A stretch of DNA of 64,000 nucleotides from NCBI GenBank assembly GCA_021234155.1, contig JAJEKV010000065.1, positions 2,498,316 to 2,562,315 of the forward strand, read 5' to 3'. The position numbers and the translations under genes are program-made. This document shows positions 57,114 through 64,000 of this stretch, one piece after another. The notes beneath the pieces are model-generated. The model worked only from the letters and a program-made list of their open reading frames with translations. It did no database searches and was not told where the DNA came from. The number at the start of each line of letters is the position of its first letter. Positions within the stretch are counted from its first letter, which is position 1. Source of the DNA: Isoetes taiwanensis (lineage: Eukaryota > Streptophyta > Lycopodiopsida > Isoetales > Isoetaceae).

Positions 57114-60100
57114 ATGGTTGCAATGGAAAGCAATGCGAATAATGAAGTTTTAGAAGCCGGATCAACAGAAAAAGATGCATCGCAGGCTGTTCAAGTAGCT
57201 GTTCATATAAGGCCACTTATAGCGCAGGAGCGCATTCAGGGCTGCAAGGAATGCATTTCTGTAGTTCCAGGGGAGCCTCAGGTTTTTCTCTCTCCTACAA
57301 AGGAATACAATTTTTACTGATCCAACGGTTATTCTCCTTTATTTTTTTCTCTCGAAAAAGGACGTATTTTAACACAAAAGCTGAAAGGTTTACTAATCTG
57401 TTCCTGCTGCTCAATTGCAACCTGACAATCCTGTCCGACTTTTATCCAGATTCAGTTAGGGGCACATGCTTTTACATTTGATCATGTATATGGGAGCATC
57501 GCAACCTCTCCAGCAAACATCTTTGATCAATGTGTGCTTCCACTTGTTGAAGGTCTATTCCAGGGCTACAATGCGACCGTGCTTGCTTACGGACAGGCAA
57601 GAACAAGTTCCAACTCGATATTGTTATATGTACACCCTTTGTATTTGCACTGACCATTATAGGTTTATGATGAATAGACAGGATCAGGGAAAACGTATAC
57701 AATGGGTACGGGGTATGCTGTTGGTGGCAGCACCGAGGGAATCATTCCCCGGGTCATGGATACCATCTTCAAAAAAGTTCAAAGTTTGAAAGACAAGTCG
57801 GAGTTTCAGCTTCGTGTGTCCTTCATTGAGGTATTTCGAAATACTGAACCTTTTTTTTGAAATTACTTTTTGATTTTATTAAGGAAATGTTGATTTATGG
57901 GCAGATATTAAAGGAGGAAATACATGACCTTCTTGATCCGAACCCCCCTGCAAAAACAGAAGCATTCAATGGTGGTGGTGGAGCCAAGGCTTTACCACTA
58001 ACAAAGCCTCCCATACAGATTAGGGAAACTGGCAATGGTGGGATTACTCTTGCTGGTGTTTCTGAAATAGATGTCAGCAGCTTGGTGGAAATGGCCAACT
58101 GTTTAGAGCAAGGGTCTCTTTGCCGAGCTACTGGAAGCACAAACATGAATTCTAGATCAAGGTGAGTATATGGTGTGTTTTTTCTAGAGGTGAAGTGTAT
58201 TTTTTCCCCCTAAGTATGTCTTTATTTTGTCAGCCGGTCACATGCCATTTTCACAATAAATGTAGAGCAACGCCGGAAGTGGGATGCTTTCCTTAGTGGA
58301 GACAATCCTTTGCCCGAGGACACAACTGAAGATTTCCTTTGTGCAAAGCTTCATTTGGTTGATCTTGCTGGTTCAGAGAGGGCCAAAAGGACTGGTGCAG
58401 ATGGCAATCGTTTTAAAGAAGGTTATAAACATACACAATGAATACATTACATTGAACTCCTATAGAGCTTCATTAACATGCAGCTTCCAGGTGTCCATAT
58501 CAATAGAGGACTTTTGGCACTTGGCAATGTAATCAGTGCTCTCGGGGACGATAAGAAAAGAAAAGAGGGTGGCCATGTGCCTTATAGAGACAGCAAACTC
58601 ACTAGGCTATTGCAGGTAATCCTTTCTTAAATAGATACAAACTATCAGGCCATGTTGATTGCTATGTTGCATTATGCTTATTTAGCATATTATCAATGTT
58701 TACAGGATTCTCTTGGTGGAAACAGTAGGACTGTGATGCTTGGTATGATCTTTTCTAAAATACGATTAGAATAACTCTATTTGGAATATCAAGATTCTCG
58801 AGCATTGACATTTCATGTTATTATTATGCAGCTTGTGTTAGTCCAGCAGATTCAAATGCTGAGGAAACATTGAACACATTAAAATATGCGAACCGAGCAA
58901 GAAATATTCAAAATAAGCCAACTGTATGTCTTCTTTATTTTTTTTCTTCCTGATGTGTAATTTAGCAAGAAGCATGCAGTAAACTTTTCTTTTTTAAAAC
59001 CATTTTATGGTCTTTGCTAGCTTGAAATAATTGTGATCCAATGCTGTTTTGCTTTTCCGTATTCAGGTCAATCGTGATCCAATGGCTGCTGAAATGCAGA
59101 GGATGAGACATCAGTTAGAAATAATGCAAGCTGAACTTCTTTGTGCTAGGGCAACAGGATCTTCTGAGGAGATTCAGGTATGTAATTTGGTTTTTCCATG
59201 GAGAAATTGAGTCAACTAGTACGATGATGGGCTTGCTGTGCATGCAGATACTTAAGCAAAAAATAGCATGGTTAGAATCTAGTAACTTTGAGCTTCGTCA
59301 GGAGCTTCAGCATTTTCATGCCAGCGCCACAACATTCTCCCAACAGGCTTTGGAGGCTCAGGTGATTAATCATCAGTACTTTAATCATTGGTGTTAAAAA
59401 AAAAAAAACAGAAGGGTTACCTGCTGGGACGTTTGATTATCAGTTGGAGCGGGATAAGTTGCGACTGAAATTTGAGAAGATTCGAAGTGGGAATGCACTT
59501 GCAGAGGATGATGAAGATGACAGAAATGTAAGTGTGCCTTATCCAGATGTGCCATACTTATGTTTATTTATAAATATGTCTTTTCTAAAGTGTCACTTAT
59601 TCCTATATACTTGGGTTTTTATTTTTTGCAGGGCGTGGACCTGGTACAGTCCTATCTAACTAAAATACAAGGGTTAGAACATGAACTGCAACGCGCTCAA
59701 GTTTCCCGTTCCAATTTACCTGATATTGATAGAGCGGCTAGTGCACTTTCTTGCCTTTCCTTAGGAAGCACAGCCTCAGAGTTGACAGCTGCTGTTGAGT
59801 TAGATGGCATTTCTGGTATTGTTTGTGTAGTTTGTACATTTTTTGTTTTACCGTCATCTTTATGCGGTTGTCTTGTTTGTTATAGGGGATATGGCAAGTG
59901 AGGTGGATGTTGATGCCGTTGTTGTGAAAGAGATGGAACATAATATGTTACAAGATTGTCTTGATAAAGAGCTTCAAGAGCTGAACCAGCGCCTTGAGCA
60001 AAAAGAGGTAGAGTATAAATATCTATACTGACTATCCTGCAGCTAAAGCTCAGCACGTGTAAAATTTCATATTTACAGGCAGAAATGAAGAGCTATGTGA

Positions 60101-63100
60101 AGTCTGATACATTGGTCCTCAAACAACATTTTGAGAAGAAACTTGTTGAGATGGAAGAAGAGAAAAAGACACTCCAGGTAGAAACGATGTTATACTATTA
60201 TATATGTGTACGGTTGGTTGAACTTTCTTCTTAAATAAAATTTTGTGTCTTTCTTCTAGAAAGAAAGAGATACACTTCTTAAAGAACTGGAAGCATTGTC
60301 TTCTTCATCCGATGAACAAGCACACAAAATGCAGGAAACATACAAACAAAAACTTACTGCTCTTGAACACCAGGTATGAAGCGGTGTGCTAAGTGTCATA
60401 ATATTTGCTTCTCCTCATATCACATTATCTGAATATCATCTTTTGTATGATGCTTTAGATTTCTGAGCTCAAGAAGAAGCAAGAGAATCAAGCACAATTG
60501 TTACGTCAGAAGCAGCGTAGTGATGAAGCAGCTAAGCGCTTGCAAGAAGACATACTTCGGATAAAGCAGCAAAAGGTACATGGATAAAGTTCAATATTCT
60601 TTCTGTACACGGAGCTTTATTGTTTCTCAATTGTTTTGTTACTAGGTTCAACTTCAAAACAAAATCAAGCAAGAGTCTGAACAATTTCGCCAATGGAAGA
60701 CTGCAAGGGAGAAAGAAGTTTTACAGGTAACTGTAGGTGCATTATGGAGATGCTATATATCTTTTAGATCTTACTGCTCAGCAACAGTCTTCAATTCTCC
60801 ATATGGTGAGCAACGTGTCTTCATTTTCATTTGTTTCAGCTTCGAAAGGAAGGACGTAAGAATGAATATGAAATGCATAAATTGCAAGCGCTACATCAAA
60901 GGCAGAAAATGGTAGACCTTTTTCCTGTTGGCAAGTTCTGTATCTAGTTTGTTTAGTGGTTATGGTCTAATATGCTCCGGCCAGGTTCTGCAACGCAAAA
61001 CTGAGGAAGCAGCTATTGCAACGAAACGCTTAAAAGAACTTCTCGAGGCCCGCAAGATCTCATCTCGTGAGACAGCACAAGGTAACTTGATTATGCATCA
61101 GAAGTTGACTATATCACCATCAGTATCATAATGTAGGATTGCATGAATATGTGGCGTCCGGGACATCCATAAACACTCATTCTTTGTGTTGTCTCTTGCA
61201 GGGATGGGATCTGGCAATGGTGCTCATGTGCAGGTACTATCATTTTGCATTTGTGCAATGCAATAATTTAGGATGATAATCTTAATCACATGCTGCTGCT
61301 TGGAGAATGCAGAATAATGAAAAAGCTCTACAACAGTGGCTTGATCAGGAACTTGAGGTGGTTGTTCGTGTGCATGAAGTTCGTAGTGCATATGAGAAAG
61401 AGAGTGACTCGTAAGTTCTAGCAATCTTTACTAGCTGTTATAAAAAACTGCTAACCTTTACTGTCTACCAGGAGGGCTGCTTTTGCCAAGGAACTTGCAA
61501 AACTCAAACAAGAGGAGGAAACTCCGCAAGCAATCAATATTCCTATGCAATTTGACCAGAATGGTAGCCCATTGTCTGCGTTGCAAAGGTACAAACTGTT
61601 TTGTTGAGTTTAAACTCCACAGATATATTTCCTTTCTCTTGTTTGTTTTCCATGGATTATTTTTACGTATTTATTTTATGTTCTTGCAGAGCTTCTAACC
61701 CCCCAATCCCGTCAATGTCACCATCTGCAAGACGAGCACGTATACGATGGCTTGAAAGCATGATTAATGCCTCTTCTACAGCTCTTGTAGCAATGGCATC
61801 ACAACTTTCAGAAGCAGAGGAGCGAGAACGTTCATTCTCTGGACGTGCTCGGTGGCAACATTTGAGGACAATGGGAGACATGAAAAACATGTTGAATTTG
61901 GCCTTCAATGCAGCAGCACTTACAAGGTATTTGTTCTTGCCAAAGGTCTCATTTAAAAGTGTTGGCATATAAAATAACAAGATCATCTTCCCGCATTTCT
62001 ATTTAGATGTCAATTGCGAGATAAGGAGGTTGAAGTTGGAGAGATTAAGGAGAAGATTGCTGAAGTGACTGAAGCTTTGAGACAGAGTGAAATACAAAGA
62101 AAGGAGTTTGAAAGGAGGCAGCATATTGGAGAGAAGGCTGTTGCTGTGGTTCTTGCAACAACTACAAAGGTAAGTACAGTGTGACTCTGTTTTGATGATG
62201 CACAGTAGTAGTATGACTAAAGGTTGTATGTTTCTTTACTGAAGGATGGATCTGAGGTTGCTATTAAGCGTGGCATGGAGGAGCTTTCTGGAGGTTCTGC
62301 AAGACAACGACTATGCAAGGATGACATTTGTGAAACTAATGGCATACCTTACCATTTGAGGAAGGTTTGTGATAGTTATTGCTGTCAAATACGCTTGAAT
62401 AAAACTCGTTGCAGGATATTGATTTGACATCTGGAATTCTTATGTTTAGGGATCTCGCCATTCTAATTTTTACAAGGCAGATGAATCTGATGACAGTGAA
62501 AGCATAGAGAGTGATACTGATATGGATGTCAGTGAAGTTGACTTATCAGATGAGGATTGGCTGGAAGAGGAAGAAAGGCCTGGGGCAAGGAGCCGAGCTC
62601 AGTTGATGAAGGCTGGAAAGAAATCTGTAGTTGGTGGACGGAAATCAAGTATGTCTTCAATTGGCAGCCAGCAACAGGAACCAACAGAGGAAAAGCAAAG
62701 ATCTGGTATAAGTTCGGAAGCTGTGGAAGAAATTGGAGAGAGATTACATGTGAAGTGTTGTTCATGTAGCACTACTTCCGGTTGTAAGACAAAAAAATGT
62801 GAATGCAAGGCAGCAGGAAATTTATGTGGCACAGGCTGTACTTGCAAAGCCGGCAAATGCGCAAACAGAGAGATATCAGATGTGGCCTTTGATAGCAGCG
62901 AGATTTCAAATGTGGACAGCCAATCAAATGAGAGAAACGATTCAGTCACAGGTGCAGATGTTATTGAGGGTAAGTTGGTTGAGGTGATTTATAAACCAGA
63001 ACAGATGTTAGCTAGGCATGGTGCAAAGCTTCTAGATAGGGCTTGGAAGGAGGAGATCCATGTCACAGATGCAGGTCTAAGTTCTGCCTTGTCTCAAGCT

Positions 63101-63684
63101 AGCTCGGGATCTGAGGATTCTGATATGCCCCAGCGTCATCCACTCTCTGACATTGGAAACAAAAAAAAGGTTTGTGCATGTATTTTGTAGCAAATGTCCT
63201 TTGATATAGAACTACTGCTGATCTGGTATAATCTAATCTCATGCGAATATTCTTTTAGGTCACCACAAACCTGCAGAATAAGAAGCCGATGAAGAAGCAA
63301 AAGCTGCAAAAAACACTTGTACAGATTGTTCCTGTTCCAAGGCAAAGCAACTCAGAGAATAATCCTAGTGCAGCTGTTGGGAGACAAGTTGATGCAGAAC
63401 ATCTTTCAACACCCCTGCATTCTGCTAGTTCTTTACCTCCGACGACCAGCATCAATAATCCCATTGTAGCTAGTGCTCAGGACGCGAGCAATACAAGAAA
63501 TGAACGTCCCCCATCAGGTCAAGTGCAACCAGTGCAAATGATGGCTAATGCAATTTTGCCATCCAGTCCTCTTCGAGCACGTAATAGGCATAGGAGTGGA
63601 GTAAATGGCTCCGTTGCGAATAAAAGATTAGGTGGAGGAGCAGGCAGTCCAGAGAAATCTGTAGATAAAGAAAATTTGAGATAG
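57114..63684 (+). CDS. KIN4C: KIN-4C type kinesin-4 (chromokinesin-like), 27 exons, one frame break
   Basis: Plus-end microtubule motor of the kinesin-4 family, implicated in division and phragmoplast or wall functions. Exons: 57114-57281, 57450-57596, 57678-57830, 57905-58161, 58234-58421, 58491-58615, 58706-58742, 58832-58923, 59067-59177, 59248-59361, 59412-59527, 59632-59815, 59886-60007, 60079-60177, 60260-60373, 60459-60575, 60646-60726, 60840-60911, 60985-61081, 61202-61233, 61313-61410, 61472-61588, 61690-61926, 62007-62169, 62245-62364, 62450-63169, 63259-63684; about 1435 residues. The N-terminal motor has P-loop [14 protein letters not shown] (102 on), switch [14 protein letters not shown] (about 238) and switch [11 protein letters not shown] (283-291). 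A long coiled coil follows, then a ten-cysteine motif at residues 1157-1191 ([10 protein letters not shown]...KCECK...CTCKAGKC), as in animal KIF4, where it binds an Fe-S cluster. Intron 2 is GC-AG. Exon 11 is one base short for the frame; the GGG at 59414-59416 is the likely site. Every other junction keeps frame. Confidence 0.92.
57321..57331 (+). promoter_or_regulatory. MSA element (mitotic three-repeat Myb site) in KIN-4C intron 1
   Basis: TCCAACGGTTA matches the plant M-phase activator consensus (Y C Y AACGG YY A) at all 11 positions. It lies 40 bases into intron 1. MSA sites recruit MYB3R factors to G2/M genes, including several kinesins; function here is inferred. Confidence 0.55.
57597..57677 (+). 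other. GC-AG intron 2 of KIN-4C
   Basis: The donor is CAG|GCAAGA and the acceptor AATAG|ACA. The frame is exact on both sides (AYGQ | TGSGKT). No GT donor near the border keeps the invariant P-loop, so the minor GC class is the simplest reading. Confidence 0.8.
62756..62866 (+). other. Cysteine-rich domain of KIN-4C
   Basis: Coding for ten cysteines in 35 residues, ending CKAGKCAN, inside the large exon 26. The spacing CxC-x5-C-x4-CxC-x6-C-x3-CxC-x4-C resembles the KIF4/CXC class. In animal KIF4A this segment binds an iron-sulfur cluster; in plants this is inferred. Confidence 0.75.
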
Positions 63685-64000
63685 TGCACACCAGATAAAG
63701 TGTTTGCTATGCTTCCTCAGCATCAAAGATTGTCCAACATTATACTGATTCTTTCTTCAGAGAATGTGAAGATTCATGGTCTGTTTCTCATTTTTGAGAA
63801 ACTTTGTAACAAAGGTTACCATGGTTATGAATAGCAAAATAACCTGGTAACATTCAATGTTAAATTAAGGCATGATGTAAATAAAGCAAGCCTTTCTACG
63901 GACTTCCTTATGACAGGAGGAGGTAGTGAGTACAGTTCAAAAAATAAATGTACAAACACCAGCTAGCATTTTGTTTGGTTAAAAATATGTTGGTGTCTCG
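63685..64000 (+). other. KIN-4C 3' UTR and flank
   Basis: Follows the TAG stop at 63682-63684. AATAAA at 63880-63885 is a plausible poly(A) signal. Nothing else is recognised up to the window edge. Confidence 0.5.
63880..63885 (+). terminator. Probable poly(A) signal of KIN-4C
   Basis: AATAAA lies 196 bases after the stop codon. A second AATAAA-like run (aataaatg) lies near 63944. Choice between them is unknown. Confidence 0.4.

Noticed and set aside
62599-62949. 116-codon minus-strand open frame
   Set aside because: Antisense shadow of KIN-4C exon 26.

Overview
This is a nuclear genomic window from a land plant. It holds two spliced housekeeping genes separated by roughly 40 kb of old, nested transposable elements: DNA topoisomerase 3-alpha and a KIN-4C type chromokinesin. 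Introns have GT-AG borders (one is GC-AG), Ty1-copia, Ty3-gypsy and L1-type LINE remnants are abundant, and there is no bacterial or organellar signature. Introns in the two genes are mostly 40-200 bp. One gypsy copy at 30-33 kb has reverse transcriptase motifs closer to fungal/Tcn1-type chromoviruses than to seed-plant ones. That mildly favours a non-seed plant (bryophyte, lycophyte or fern), but I cannot assign a species.

Layout. 1-4080: two decayed gypsy pieces in opposite orientation, pol on + and the 3' end plus an extra coiled-coil ORF on -. 5409-13669: ACGT-rich promoter stretch and TOP3A (+, 24 exons, three single-base frame breaks). 14.8-15.95 kb: LINE 3' end. 17.3-21.1 kb: Ty1-copia remnant with its 3' LTR. 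21.1-22.1 kb: LINE RT remnant. 22.1-25.9 kb: largely unexplained, but with a 438-bp foldback MITE bearing a perfect 9-bp target duplication (25300-25737). 25.95-27.3 kb: a second LINE 3' part. 28.27-29.55 kb: a tandem pair of 80-codon intronless genes of unknown family whose core promoters are more alike (93/103 bases) than their proteins (39/80 residues). 29.88-33.25 kb: Tcn1-like gypsy whose promoter region carries a perfect four-unit heat-shock element. 33.25-38.94 kb: mostly non-coding, with a copia LTR scrap and two tandem-repeat clusters. 38.94-48.19 kb: minus-strand gypsy of the same family as the left edge, with a coiled-coil ORF after integrase and a small LINE insertion. 48.19-56.02 kb: minus-strand chromovirus with paired LTRs. 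57.1-63.7 kb: KIN-4C gene (+, 27 exons, one frame break).

How the genes relate. TOP3A (decatenation and dissolution of recombination intermediates with RecQ helicase and RMI1) and KIN-4C (cell-division kinesin) are independent loci that happen to lie in one interval. KIN-4C has a perfect mitosis-specific (MSA) Myb element just inside intron 1. The paired small genes are the most likely novel biology here. Both conserved genes carry single-base frame breaks, so either the assembly has residual indel errors or both are decaying; reads would decide.
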